From assembly GCF_030150285.1 (NCBI RefSeq), contig NZ_JASLGE010000009.1, forward strand, positions 1-18,570: DNA of 18,570 nucleotides, read 5' to 3'. This document shows positions 6,853 to 14,134 of this stretch, one piece after another. A model generated the notes under the pieces. The model was not told the origin of the DNA. It saw only the letters and a program-made list of their open reading frames with translations, and ran no database searches. Within the stretch, counting starts at the first letter, position 1, and each line of letters starts with the position of its first letter. The stretch is from Pseudomonas sp. (GTDB lineage Bacteria > Pseudomonadota > Gammaproteobacteria > Pseudomonadales > Pseudomonadaceae). A program made the translations under genes and the position numbers.

Positions 6853-7478
6853 AGGCTGATACCTACATCAAAAATAATGCTGCGGCCCAGATTATTACGC
6901 AGAAAGTCGGGGGCGTGCGGTTGCGCAAAGAGTACCCGGGCAAAGGTTGGACCGACCAGCGATAGTGATCGCCAGCCCATGCGCAAGTATTCGGTCGGCG
7001 GAGGAAAGTGACTGTTGAGGTCCAGGACTTCGCGCTTGAGGCTGGAGAAAGCAATGATGTCCAACTGACCCAGATCGAGGTCCCGCTCCCTGTAGTTCTT
7101 GGCTTTTTTATGCAGGGTCGGGCCAAGACGCTGCAGGAGCTTGCTGGCCGGGATGCGTTTCGGGCGTGCTTCACGGCGCACCAATTGGCTCAGTGAATAA
7201 GCGCTGCGTCGGCGCTGCAGTTCATCGCGCCACTCATCGTTCAAGCGCCGGCCTTCATCCAGCACAAAGAACACTTCAAAGCGTGCATCGCCAAACAGTA
7301 CATCAGGCGGTTCCTGGCTGGCTTGCCGAAAGTCTTCGCTGTGATAAGGGATGTTGAGCCCTTGCAGCAGGCGTTGGCAGACCCAACGCTCACGCTCCCA
7401 TTTGCGGGCATTGGAGAGAAAGGCATTGGCTTGTTCGGCCTGGATGGTGAGCAGGCGCAGATAATCAGAGTCGTCCAT
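6849..7478 (-). CDS. DUF1780 family protein (putative endonuclease-like fold)
   Basis: A 209-aa soluble protein with no signal or membrane segment that I recognise as DUF1780, a family found mainly in Pseudomonas relatives. The N-terminal helix is charged (LSNARKWERERWVCQRLL). It is followed by PPDVLFGDARFEVFFVLDEG, which resembles the PD-(D/E)xK nuclease core (PD, then E with a short spacing). The position of the catalytic lysine is Phe here, so activity is unproven. Several Arg-rich stretches (ELQRRRSAY, REARPKR) could bind nucleic acid. It is the first gene of a coupled pair with the MOSC gene and is divergent from the membrane protein at 7597. Confidence 0.75.
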   Translation of the reverse strand: MDDSDYLRLLTIQAEQANAFLSNARKWERERWVCQRLLQGLNIPYHSEDFRQASQEPPDVLFGDARFEVFFVLDEGRRLNDEWRDELQRRRSAYSLSQLVRREARPKRIPASKLLQRLGPTLHKKAKNYRERDLDLGQLDIIAFSSLKREVLDLNSHFPPPTEYLRMGWRSLSLVGPTFARVLFAQPHAPDFLRNNLGRSIIFDVGISL

Positions 7479-7596
7479 AAGCGCAGCTTAGCCTTGAAAC
7501 AGGTGTTACCGAAAGTCCAGGGTGTAGACTGCGGATCGCCATGGAGTTGGACACGGAGGGTTGAGGGGTGAGCGTTAACAGAGTGGGAGCGTCGAA

Positions 7597-8283
7597 ATGA
7601 TTAGCGCCGAGGTCTTGTCTGCGCAAACCCTGACCGTGGGCTGGATACTGTACGTGCCTGTCGTGTTGTGGGCCCTCTGGCGAACGCCGTGGCTTGAATT
7701 GTTCGCCGACACACGGCGCCAGCATGTGTTCTTTGGCACGGTGTTCGCGCTGTTTTTGTTGTGGCTGGTGCGGCGTGACTTTGACTCGGGGGTGTCGTAC
7801 CACTTTGTGGGTTTGACCGCCGCCACGTTATTGCTCAATTGGCCGCTAGCCATTGTGGGGGCCTTGATGGCGCAAGTCGGCTTGGTAGTACTGGGGAGCC
7901 AAGACCTGGCAGCCGTGGGCATTAATGGGTTATTGCTGGTGGTATTGCCCGTGGCCGTGACCGCTCTCTGCGCATGGAAAGTTGAGCGGGCTCAGTCTCA
8001 CAACCCCTTTGTGTATATCTTTTGTTCAGGCTTCTTTGCGGCTGCCCTGGCGGCGTTACTGTGCTTGCTGGCGGGGTTGGGCGTGCTATGGCTTGATGGG
8101 TTGTTTGTGATGCCGCAATGGCTTGAAGACTTTATCGGCTACCTGTGGCTGATCATTTTTCCCGAAGCGTTTATCAACGGAATGTTAGTGACGGCCTTAG
8201 TGGTGTTCTGCCCTGAATGGCTTGAGACCTTCAACCGCACTCGCTATTTGGCCGCACCGTGCAACGATGAGGCGCCCAAGTAA
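7597..8283 (+). CDS. Polytopic membrane protein, ECF-type transporter permease-like
   Basis: A 228-aa integral membrane protein with about six or seven hydrophobic segments; loops contain WRTPWLELFADTRRQH and RRDFDSGVSYHFVGLTAA. In Pseudomonas this type is usually named energy-coupling factor ABC transporter permease (CbiM/NikM-like). The N-terminal Met-His-Ile metal-binding start of true CbiM is absent, and no cbiQ/cbiO partner lies nearby, so a metal-transport role is doubtful. The HFVGLTAATLLLNWPLAIVG segment is the most CbiM-like part. ATG at 7597 has GGGAG seven bases upstream. It is a single gene, convergent with yacG and divergent from DUF1780. Confidence 0.65.
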   Translation: MISAEVLSAQTLTVGWILYVPVVLWALWRTPWLELFADTRRQHVFFGTVFALFLLWLVRRDFDSGVSYHFVGLTAATLLLNWPLAIVGALMAQVGLVVLGSQDLAAVGINGLLLVVLPVAVTALCAWKVERAQSHNPFVYIFCSGFFAAALAALLCLLAGLGVLWLDGLFVMPQWLEDFIGYLWLIIFPEAFINGMLVTALVVFCPEWLETFNRTRYLAAPCNDEAPK

Positions 8284-8304
8284 GTGCGGTTGAACCAGCC
8301 GGTT

Positions 8305-8508
8305 TTAGTGCAGCCGTTCTGACAGGTCCTCGGAAAACAGGTCGTCTTCGGCCTCCGGGCTAACCGGAATCTTGTGTTCTTCACTGGCCCAGGCACCCAG
8401 GTCAATCAGTTTGCAGCGGTCAGAACAAAAAGGCCGAAAGATACTGGCGGCAGTCCATTCCACAGGGGCACCGCAGGTCGGGCAGTCGACGGTCGTTGGT
8501 TGGGTCAT
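8305..8508 (-). CDS. yacG: DNA gyrase inhibitor YacG (zinc-binding)
   Basis: A 67-aa protein with the four zinc-binding cysteines of YacG: CPTC near residues 9-12 and CSDRC near 28-32. These are followed by LIDLGAWASEEHKIP and an acidic tail. In E. coli YacG binds GyrB and blocks gyrase DNA binding. GGAGG is six to seven bases before the ATG. The start overlaps the coaE stop by four bases (ATGA), and the gene closes the pilC-pilD-coaE-yacG operon, its standard place in Pseudomonas. Confidence 0.95.
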   Translation of the reverse strand: MTQPTTVDCPTCGAPVEWTAASIFRPFCSDRCKLIDLGAWASEEHKIPVSPEAEDDLFSEDLSERLH

Positions 8509-9128
8509 GGTTGGCCTCCACGCAAGGTTAAATAAAAGTGATGCAGGCGCTCGACTTCAGTCTGTAGCGTCTGCAAGTCGGCGTCGTTAACCAGCACGTC
8601 ATCCGCGTGGCGCAGGCGTTCTTCGCGGCTGGCTTGCGCCTTGAGAATGGCCTGTACCTGCTGCTCGCTGGTGTTGTCACGCATTAATGTGCGCTGTATT
8701 TGAAGGGCTTGAGGGGCGTCGATAACCAGCACCCGCTGGGTGGTTGTGTACTGGCCCGACTCAATCAGCAGCGGTGACACCAAAATGGCATAGGCCGACT
8801 GTGCACGCTGCAGATTGCACGCAATGGCTTCGCGAATAAGGGGGTGTAACAGCGACTCCAGCCAGCGCCGTTGCTCGGGATCGGCAAAAATCAGGCTGCG
8901 CAATGCGCCGCGATCCAGTTGCCCGTCATCGTGCAGCACACCTTCGCCAAAGTGTTCCGCTATTTGGGCCAACGCCGGGCTCCCCGGCTCAACCACCCAG
9001 CGTGCCGCGTGGTCGGCATCTACCACGTGAACACCCAGGGCGGCAAAATGCTCGGCAGCAGCACTTTTGCCACTGCCGATGCCGCCGGTGAGGCCCAGGA
9101 TCCAAGGTTTTGAAGGGGGGGTAGTCAT
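8505..9128 (-). CDS. coaE: Dephospho-CoA kinase
   Basis: Phosphorylates the 3'-hydroxyl of dephospho-CoA with ATP, the last step of coenzyme A synthesis. It is 207 aa, normal for CoaE. The P loop GLTGGIGSGKS lies at residues 12-22, followed by VVDADHAAR (substrate-site Asp), the LLHPLIRE segment, VSPLLIESG and the late RLRHADDVLVND motif. It begins one base after the pilD stop and ends inside yacG, so it is translationally linked to both. Confidence 0.96.
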   Translation of the reverse strand: MTTPPSKPWILGLTGGIGSGKSAAAEHFAALGVHVVDADHAARWVVEPGSPALAQIAEHFGEGVLHDDGQLDRGALRSLIFADPEQRRWLESLLHPLIREAIACNLQRAQSAYAILVSPLLIESGQYTTTQRVLVIDAPQALQIQRTLMRDNTSEQQVQAILKAQASREERLRHADDVLVNDADLQTLQTEVERLHHFYLTLRGGQP

Positions 9129-9129
9129 G

Positions 9130-9990
9130 TCACGCCGAGAGCTGCCAATAGAAGGTGCTTATTTGACCACCCCAGAGCAATGCAATCCACCCGGCAATGG
9201 CCAGATACGGCGCAAAAGGGATGGCCGTGCCCGTTTGAGCGCGACGCAGCCCCAAAAGGCTCAGCCCCACCACGGCCCCCATCAGAGACGACAGGACGAT
9301 GGTCAGCGGAAGAATCGACAGCCCACCCCAAGCGCCGAGCATGGCCAGCAGCTTGAAGTCGCCGTAGCCCATGCCCTCTTTGCCCGTGAGCAGTTTGAAG
9401 AGCCAAAAAACCGACCACAGGCTGGTGTAACCCAGTGCTGCGCCCCATACCGCGTGTGACAGAGAGGTGAAGGTGTCGATGCTGTTCAGCAGCAAGCCGA
9501 GCCAGAGCAGAGGCAATACCAGCACGTCGGGCACGATCTGATGAGCGGCATCAATCAGGCAAATGACAAGCAACCCCCACGTCAGCAAGAGCATCCAGCC
9601 CGCTTGCGCGCCAAAGCCGAAATGCCAGGCAATAACCGCCGACAAAAGCCCGCAGGCCAATTCCGTCAGCGGGTAGCGCGGGCTGATGAGGGTTTTGCAG
9701 TGCGAGCATTTACCGCGTAGCGCCAGGTAGCTCAGCAGCGGGATATTTTCCCACGGGCGCAAACGATGCTGACACGTCGGGCAGTGTGAGTGGGGCAGCA
9801 TCAAGTTATACACAGGGCCTGACGGCGGCGGTGCAACATCCAGCAGCTCGCGGGCCTGAGCCTGCCAGTCGCGCTCAAGCATCCTGGGCAAACGCCAGGC
9901 CACGACGTTGATAAAACTGCCCACCAGTAAACCCAGTACCAGCGCACAGGCGATAAAAGCGCCGGGCTGGCGAGTGAATAATTCGATCAT
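9130..9990 (-). CDS. pilD: Prepilin peptidase / N-methyltransferase PilD
   Basis: Inner-membrane aspartyl protease that removes the leader of type IV pilins and type II secretion pseudopilins and methylates the new N terminus. It is 286 aa. A first membrane helix is followed by the cytoplasmic zinc site CPTC...CSHC (Cys70, 73, 95, 98) and then by several membrane segments. The two catalytic aspartates are D147 (CLIDAAHQ) and D211 (GKEGMGYGDFK). P. aeruginosa has DADH where this has DAAH, so the secondary Asp is lost while the catalytic pair is kept. ATG at 9990 starts two bases after the pilC stop; a TTG at 9996 would overlap pilC. The PilA at 11428 is a likely substrate. Confidence 0.95.
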   Translation of the reverse strand: MIELFTRQPGAFIACALVLGLLVGSFINVVAWRLPRMLERDWQAQARELLDVAPPPSGPVYNLMLPHSHCPTCQHRLRPWENIPLLSYLALRGKCSHCKTLISPRYPLTELACGLLSAVIAWHFGFGAQAGWMLLLTWGLLVICLIDAAHQIVPDVLVLPLLWLGLLLNSIDTFTSLSHAVWGAALGYTSLWSVFWLFKLLTGKEGMGYGDFKLLAMLGAWGGLSILPLTIVLSSLMGAVVGLSLLGLRRAQTGTAIPFAPYLAIAGWIALLWGGQISTFYWQLSA

Positions 9991-9992
9991 GC

Positions 9993-11210
9993 TCAAATGA
10001 CTTGGCCCAGTTTGAAAATCGGTAAATACATGGCGACCACCAGGCCGCCTACCATGACGCCCAAAATCACCATAATGGCGGGTTCCATCAACACCGTCAG
10101 GTTATCGACCCGTGTGTCGACCTCGTTCTCATAATAGGTGGCTACGTGATCAAGCATGCCATCCAATGTGCCGGATTCTTCACCAATTGCTGTCATCTGA
10201 ATCGCCATGCTCGGAAATAGACGGCTCGCGCTCATGGCGACATGAATCGGGTCGCCAGCCGCTACCTGTTGCCTGAGTTGCAACACGGCCTCCTTGAACA
10301 CGAGATTGCCGCTGGTACCGGCCACTGCGCTTAATGCGTCAAGTAACGGAATCCCGGCTGCCATCGTGGTCGACAGTGTGCGGGCAAAGCGGGCAAGAGC
10401 CGATGCCTGTAGCACATCCCCCAGTATTGGCAGCTTCAAACACCCGTGGTCAAGGCGCTGGCGCAAGGCGGGGGAGTGTTGATAGCGATTGCGCATACCG
10501 GCCGTGATGAGCAGCAGGCTCGCCAGCCACCACAGGCCGTAGTCTTGAAGCACCTGCGACATCTTGATCACGCCTAACGTCATCGCAGGTAGCTGTGCGC
10601 CAAAAGAGTCGAATACGCCCTGAAATTGTGGGACCACTTCAACCAGCAGAATCGTGCATACCAGCCCGGCGACCAGTAAGACGGCGATGGGGTAGGCCAT
10701 GGCTTTTTTGATTTTCTTTTTCAAGGCTTCGGTTTTTTCTTTGTAGGTGGCCACCCGCTGCAGCAATAGCTCCAGAGCCCCGGCCTGTTCGCCCGCTTCG
10801 ATCAGGTTGCAAAACAGGGCATCGAAATGGGCCGGGTGTTTGCGCAGAGCCACAGCCAGGGTGCTGCCAGCGCTGATGTCTTGTTTAAGTTCGCCCATCA
10901 GTTGGCGCATGGCGGGGTGTTCGGCCCCTTTGGCAATCACCTCCAGGCCTTGTAACAGAGGAATACCGGCCTTGATCAGGGTTGCCAACTGGCGCGTAAA
11001 CAGCGTGATATCGGCCGCTGTAATCGCACGGCCCCTGATTGAATTTCGCCCGCCGGAGCGCTGGATTTTACGCGTGGTAATACCTTGGCGACGCAGCACA
11101 ACCCGGATCATTGCATGACTGTCGGCGGCCATTTCGCCTTTGACTTGCGCCCCCGAGGCGTCAACGCCTTCCCATCGATAAAGGCTTGTTTTAACGGGTT
11201 TTGTTGCCAT
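9993..11210 (-). CDS. pilC: Type IV pilus inner-membrane platform protein PilC
   Basis: Polytopic platform protein of the type IV pilus machine, which links the assembly and retraction ATPases to pilin insertion. It is 405 aa, the usual length, with two T2SF/GspF domains. The first is marked by LFTRQLATLIKAGIPLLQGL, the second by FARTLSTTMAAGIPLLDALS. Membrane helices include the C-terminal VILGVMVGGLVVAMYLPIF. The ATG at 11210 has AAGGG about eight bases upstream and gives the standard start MATKPVKTSLYRWEG. The frame stays open for 51 more codons to a GTG at 11363, but that stretch has no pilus homology. pilB, expected directly upstream, is absent. Confidence 0.95.
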   Translation of the reverse strand: MATKPVKTSLYRWEGVDASGAQVKGEMAADSHAMIRVVLRRQGITTRKIQRSGGRNSIRGRAITAADITLFTRQLATLIKAGIPLLQGLEVIAKGAEHPAMRQLMGELKQDISAGSTLAVALRKHPAHFDALFCNLIEAGEQAGALELLLQRVATYKEKTEALKKKIKKAMAYPIAVLLVAGLVCTILLVEVVPQFQGVFDSFGAQLPAMTLGVIKMSQVLQDYGLWWLASLLLITAGMRNRYQHSPALRQRLDHGCLKLPILGDVLQASALARFARTLSTTMAAGIPLLDALSAVAGTSGNLVFKEAVLQLRQQVAAGDPIHVAMSASRLFPSMAIQMTAIGEESGTLDGMLDHVATYYENEVDTRVDNLTVLMEPAIMVILGVMVGGLVVAMYLPIFKLGQVI

Positions 11211-11427
11211 ACGTACGCCCTTGGAGCGGTCAATGCTCAGTTGGTTTTCAAGCCCAAAGACTAGATCCACCCCGCGGTGACCCAGCCACTTGAGCATGTC
11301 CAAAGGTTTCGGGCTGCGGTTGTGGAGCAACGGCCCACTATCCTTGGTAGCCTGTGCGCACATTTTTGCCGCCCAGCACGACTACGACACCCGGCCAGGA
11401 GGCCGCGTACACCTTTTGGAGACATAC

Positions 11428-11835
11428 GTGAATCAACAAAAAGGCTTCACCCTGATTGAATTGATGATTGTGGTTGCAATCATTGGTCTGATCGCTTCGT
11501 TTGCCTTGCCGGCTTACAACGATCACACCATGAAAGTGCGTTTTGCCGAAGTGAACGCCATCAGCAACACCTACAAAACGGCCGTCGCCCTGTGCTACAG
11601 CGAGACGAATGATTTAACGGTATGCAACATGGGCACCCATGGCATTCCGGGTGCGGCCGAACCAACGGACAACCTGGCCGCCGGCATGAAGGTAGAGAGC
11701 GGCGTGATCAGCATGACCGGCACCCAGGCAGCAGGCGGCTGGACCAGCGTCATGGCCCCTTCGGTGAGCAGCGCAGGCAATGCCCTGATCTGGACCCAAA
11801 CCGGTACATGCCTGGCCAGCGGTGCTTGTAAATAA
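11428..11835 (+). CDS. pilA: Type IV major pilin PilA
   Basis: A 135-aa prepilin. The short leader MNQQKG is followed by the processing site and the invariant FTLIELMIVVAIIGLIASFA helix (mature Phe1, Glu5), the substrate of PilD. Four cysteines are present: C56 and C66, and the C-terminal pair C128/C134 with only five residues between them. The start is GTG at 11428 with GGAG six bases upstream. The gene is divergent from pilC with 217 bp between, and lies 37 bp before tRNA-Thr, the arrangement of the P. aeruginosa pilin locus. It could act in twitching, attachment or DNA uptake. Confidence 0.93.
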   Translation: MNQQKGFTLIELMIVVAIIGLIASFALPAYNDHTMKVRFAEVNAISNTYKTAVALCYSETNDLTVCNMGTHGIPGAAEPTDNLAAGMKVESGVISMTGTQAAGGWTSVMAPSVSSAGNALIWTQTGTCLASGACK

Positions 11836-11872
11836 CGTCGCCTTCCCACTTTTGCACTAAATTACAGAGAGG

Positions 11873-11948
11873 GCCGGTGTAGCTCAGTCGGTAGAGCAGC
11901 GCACTCGTAACGCGAAGGTCGCAGGTTCGATTCCTGTCTCCGGCACCA
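11873..11948 (+). tRNA. tRNA-Thr (anticodon CGT)
   Basis: A 76-nt tRNA with encoded CCA. Loop CTCGTAA gives anticodon CGT (reads ACG). The D arm GCTC/GAGC and the T stem GCAGG/CCTGT (one G-T pair) are sound. Three mismatches are seen: T6-T67 in the acceptor stem, and G27-A43 and A31-C39 in the anticodon stem. G27-A43 also occurs in the E. coli CGT tRNA as I recall it. The gene sits directly after pilA and before a terminator. Confidence 0.92.
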
Positions 11949-11956
11949 GTTGACTC

Positions 11957-11984
11957 AAGGCTTGCAGCGATGCAGGCCTTTTTT
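11957..11984 (+). terminator. Intrinsic terminator after tRNA-Thr
   Basis: AAGGCTTGCA (11957-11966) pairs with TGCAGGCCTT (11971-11980) through ten pairs including one G-T, around a GCGA tetraloop. Six T residues cover 11979-11984. It ends the tRNA-Thr transcript, possibly together with pilA. Confidence 0.88.
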
Positions 11985-12082
11985 GCTTCCGGGGTGCTGA
12001 GCTGTGTCGGCGCAAGCCTGCCACCTGCCAGGTAACGACCGACATTGACGTCCGAAAATGGCGAGAACCGCTAAAAATGCGG

Positions 12083-12091
12083 TGCTATTCT
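12083..12091 (+). promoter_or_regulatory. Candidate extended -10 of the ada-alkA gene
   Basis: TGCTATTCT is an extended -10 (TGn plus TATTCT at 12086-12091). Exactly six bases separate it from the A of the ATG at 12098, so transcription would be predicted to begin at or beside the start codon. No proper -35 lies 17 bp upstream; TTGACG at 12045-12050 is too far away. An inverted repeat ACCGC/GCGGT (12067-12083) lies immediately upstream and could be a binding site for the gene's own regulatory domain. Confidence 0.35.
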
Positions 12092-12097
12092 TCGCCC

Positions 12098-13594
12098 ATG
12101 AACCCCTATGACCCTGCGCTCATGCCTTCTGTAACCGCTTGCGAAATCGCACGGCTAAGCCGCGATGCGCGCTTTGACGGTGTGTTTTTTACGGCGGTAC
12201 TCAGTACGCGCATCTACTGTCGCCCGGTGTGCCCGGCCCGGCCGCCCAAAGCCGAAAATGTGGTGTATTACCCCAGCGCGGCGGCCGCGCAAGCCTTGGG
12301 GTTCCGGCCGTGTTTACGCTGCCGGCCAGAATTGGCACCCGGTAACCCACACTGGCGGCAGGCTGAGCATCGGGTCTCGCGAGCGCTGATGTTGATCAAT
12401 CAGGGCTACTTGACGGATCACTCGCTGCCGGCACTGGCCGAGCGCTTGGGGATGGGTTCCCGGCAACTGCACCGTTTGTTTACGCGTTTTTTGGGCGCAT
12501 CGCCGCTGGCGGTGCACGCGACTCAACGGTTGTTGTTTGCCAAGCAACTGTTGACTGAAACCCGCCTGTCGATCACTGACGTGGCGATGGCGGCGGGGTT
12601 TGGCAGTGTGCGTCGCTTCAATGCGGCGTTTGCCGCTGCCAATCATGCGCAGCCACGGGCTTTCAGGCGTAGCCCGAAGGCCCGTGCAGACACGGCGTTG
12701 GTGTTGCGTCTGAACTATCGGCCGCCCTATGACTTCAAGGCTATTCTGGGGTTTTTGAGCACGCGGGCTTTGCCCGGGATCGAAGCGGTCGGGGCCGACA
12801 GCTATCAACGGTTGTTCGGCGCTGCCGGTTCGCCTGCCTGGCTGCGGGTCAGTGCCTGGCCCGGTGAGCAGCATGCACTGGAATTGTCGCTGTTGAACGT
12901 GCCGCCGGGTGACATGCTCGAGGTAGTGACACGGGTTCGCCGGATGTTTGACCTGGATGCCGACCCGCTGGCCATCGCCCACACCCTGGGTAGCAGCCCG
13001 GTGCTTGCCCTTGTGATCAAACGCTATCCGGGGCTGCGCTTGCCCGGTGGGTGGGACGGGTTTGAAGTGGCGGTGAGGGCGGTGCTGGGGCAGCAAGTCA
13101 GCGTGGCGGCTGCGCGCACCTTGGCCAGCCGTATCGTGCAGCGTTATGGCGTGCCGGTTGATGTCAGCCCCGGTTCCGGGCTGGATCGCTTGTTCCCCGG
13201 GGCAGAGCAATTGGCCACTGCCGATCTGGGGCAACTGGGCATTACTCAGGCGCGCATCAATACAATTCAGGGCGTTGCCCGTGCATTGCTCGACGGTCGC
13301 GTGGATTTTGCCTTGGAACAACCATTGGATCACTTTATCCAGCGCTGGGTGCAACTGCCGGGTATTGGCGAATGGACCGCGCATTACATCGCCATGCGTG
13401 TGCTTAAACACCCGGATGCCTTTCCGGCCGCCGACTTGATTCTGCGCCGTGCAGCCAACCCCGAGGGGCCGCCGTTGAGCCCCCAGGCGCTATCAGCCTT
13501 GGCTGAGCCGTGGCGTCCATGGCGAGCTTACTCCGTGATGTATTTATGGCGTGCTGCTACCGATTCGGTGGTCGCGCGCAAGGTGTCGACATGA
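12098..13594 (+). CDS. alkA: Ada sensor-AraC regulator fused to 3-methyladenine DNA glycosylase AlkA
   Basis: Multidomain alkylation-response protein, 498 aa from this start. Residues about 15-85 are an Ada-type zinc domain with four cysteines (YCRPVC and CLRC; Cys41, 45, 72, 75). Residues 90-195 are an AraC-type DNA-binding region. Residues 200-315 match the AlkA N-terminal domain, and about 320-490 the HhH-GPD glycosylase with hairpin LPGIGEWTA and catalytic Asp446 in FPAADLIL. It should sense methylated DNA, regulate transcription and excise 3-methyladenine. The start is unsure: ATG at 12077, 12098 or 12122 all lack a Shine-Dalgarno site. 12098 is favoured by the extended -10 just before it. 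The stop overlaps ogt by four bases. Confidence 0.9.
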   Translation: MNPYDPALMPSVTACEIARLSRDARFDGVFFTAVLSTRIYCRPVCPARPPKAENVVYYPSAAAAQALGFRPCLRCRPELAPGNPHWRQAEHRVSRALMLINQGYLTDHSLPALAERLGMGSRQLHRLFTRFLGASPLAVHATQRLLFAKQLLTETRLSITDVAMAAGFGSVRRFNAAFAAANHAQPRAFRRSPKARADTALVLRLNYRPPYDFKAILGFLSTRALPGIEAVGADSYQRLFGAAGSPAWLRVSAWPGEQHALELSLLNVPPGDMLEVVTRVRRMFDLDADPLAIAHTLGSSPVLALVIKRYPGLRLPGGWDGFEVAVRAVLGQQVSVAAARTLASRIVQRYGVPVDVSPGSGLDRLFPGAEQLATADLGQLGITQARINTIQGVARALLDGRVDFALEQPLDHFIQRWVQLPGIGEWTAHYIAMRVLKHPDAFPAADLILRRAANPEGPPLSPQALSALAEPWRPWRAYSVMYLWRAATDSVVARKVST

Positions 13595-14088
13595 CTCAAC
13601 TGTATTACGAACAAATGCCTTCACCGATCGGACCGCTGTATTTGGTCGCCAGTGATCAAGGGTTGCATGAAGTGCGCTTCGAGGTGGAACTGCGCCCTCA
13701 TACGCCGCTGCAAGGGTGGCTGCATTCGCCGCAAAAACTGGCGCAAGTGCGCCGTCAGCTCGAGGCTTATTTTGCGGGTGAACGGCAGGTGTTTGAGTTG
13801 CCGTTGGCACCTCACGGCACGGCGTTCCAGCAGACGGTATGGCGCGCACTGAGCACCATTCCTTATGGGGCCACCACCAGTTACGGCCAGATTTCACAGC
13901 ACATTCAGCGGCCTACAGCTTCGCGCGCGGTGGGGGCGGCGAATGGTCGCAATCCCATCCCGATCATCATCCCGTGTCACCGGGTGATCGGCAGCAACGG
14001 CGCGCTGACCGGTTTTTCAGGCGGGTTGGCGGCCAAACAGTGGTTGCTGGAGCATGAGCAGGCGTGCCAGGGTTTCACGCTGGTTTGA
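13591..14088 (+). CDS. ogt: Methylated-DNA-[protein]-cysteine S-methyltransferase
   Basis: Removes O6-alkyl groups from guanine (and O4 from thymine) by irreversible transfer to its own cysteine. It is 165 aa, typical for Ogt. The acceptor is Cys129 in IIPCHRV. The helix-turn-helix SYGQISQHI, the arginine-finger region SRAVGAANGRNP and the terminal GFSGGLAAKQWLLEHE are all present. The ATG at 13591 lies in the ATGA overlap with the stop of the glycosylase gene, with AAGG seven bases upstream, so the two are coupled. This supplies the O6-methylguanine activity that Ada carries in its C-terminal half and that the upstream fusion lacks. Confidence 0.96.
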   Translation: MTQLYYEQMPSPIGPLYLVASDQGLHEVRFEVELRPHTPLQGWLHSPQKLAQVRRQLEAYFAGERQVFELPLAPHGTAFQQTVWRALSTIPYGATTSYGQISQHIQRPTASRAVGAANGRNPIPIIIPCHRVIGSNGALTGFSGGLAAKQWLLEHEQACQGFTLV

Positions 14089-14104
14089 ACCCGGACCATT
14101 GACC

Positions 14105-14125
14105 GGCGCGAAGCCCCTTCGCGCC
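14105..14125. terminator. Hairpin between convergent ogt and nadC
   Basis: GGCGCGAAG (14105-14113) and CTTCGCGCC (14117-14125) form a perfect nine-pair GC-rich stem with a three-base loop. It begins 17 bp after the ogt stop and ends 10 bp before the nadC stop. No T run follows on either strand, so it could weakly end both transcripts or protect their 3' ends. Confidence 0.45.
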
Positions 14126-14134
14126 AGTACGCGG

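Noticed and set aside
7479..7596. Cobalamin riboswitch upstream of the CbiM-like gene
   Set aside because: Only 118 bp lie between the divergent genes, too short for the usual riboswitch, and no B12-box-like element is visible.
11211..11363. 51-codon in-frame extension of pilC, or a pilB remnant
   Set aside because: The extension has no pilus motif and starts at a GTG without a ribosome site; the C-terminal PilB sequence is not seen in it. pilC has a good start at 11210.
11353..11370. Sigma-54 promoter for pilA
   Set aside because: The TTGC half is present, but the partner at -24 reads TGCGCA instead of TGGCAC. Too weak to call.
12314..13411. 365-aa open frame antisense to the alkA fusion
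   Set aside because: Full overlap with a well-supported multidomain gene; composition is rich in His, Gln and Pro, as expected of a reverse-strand shadow.
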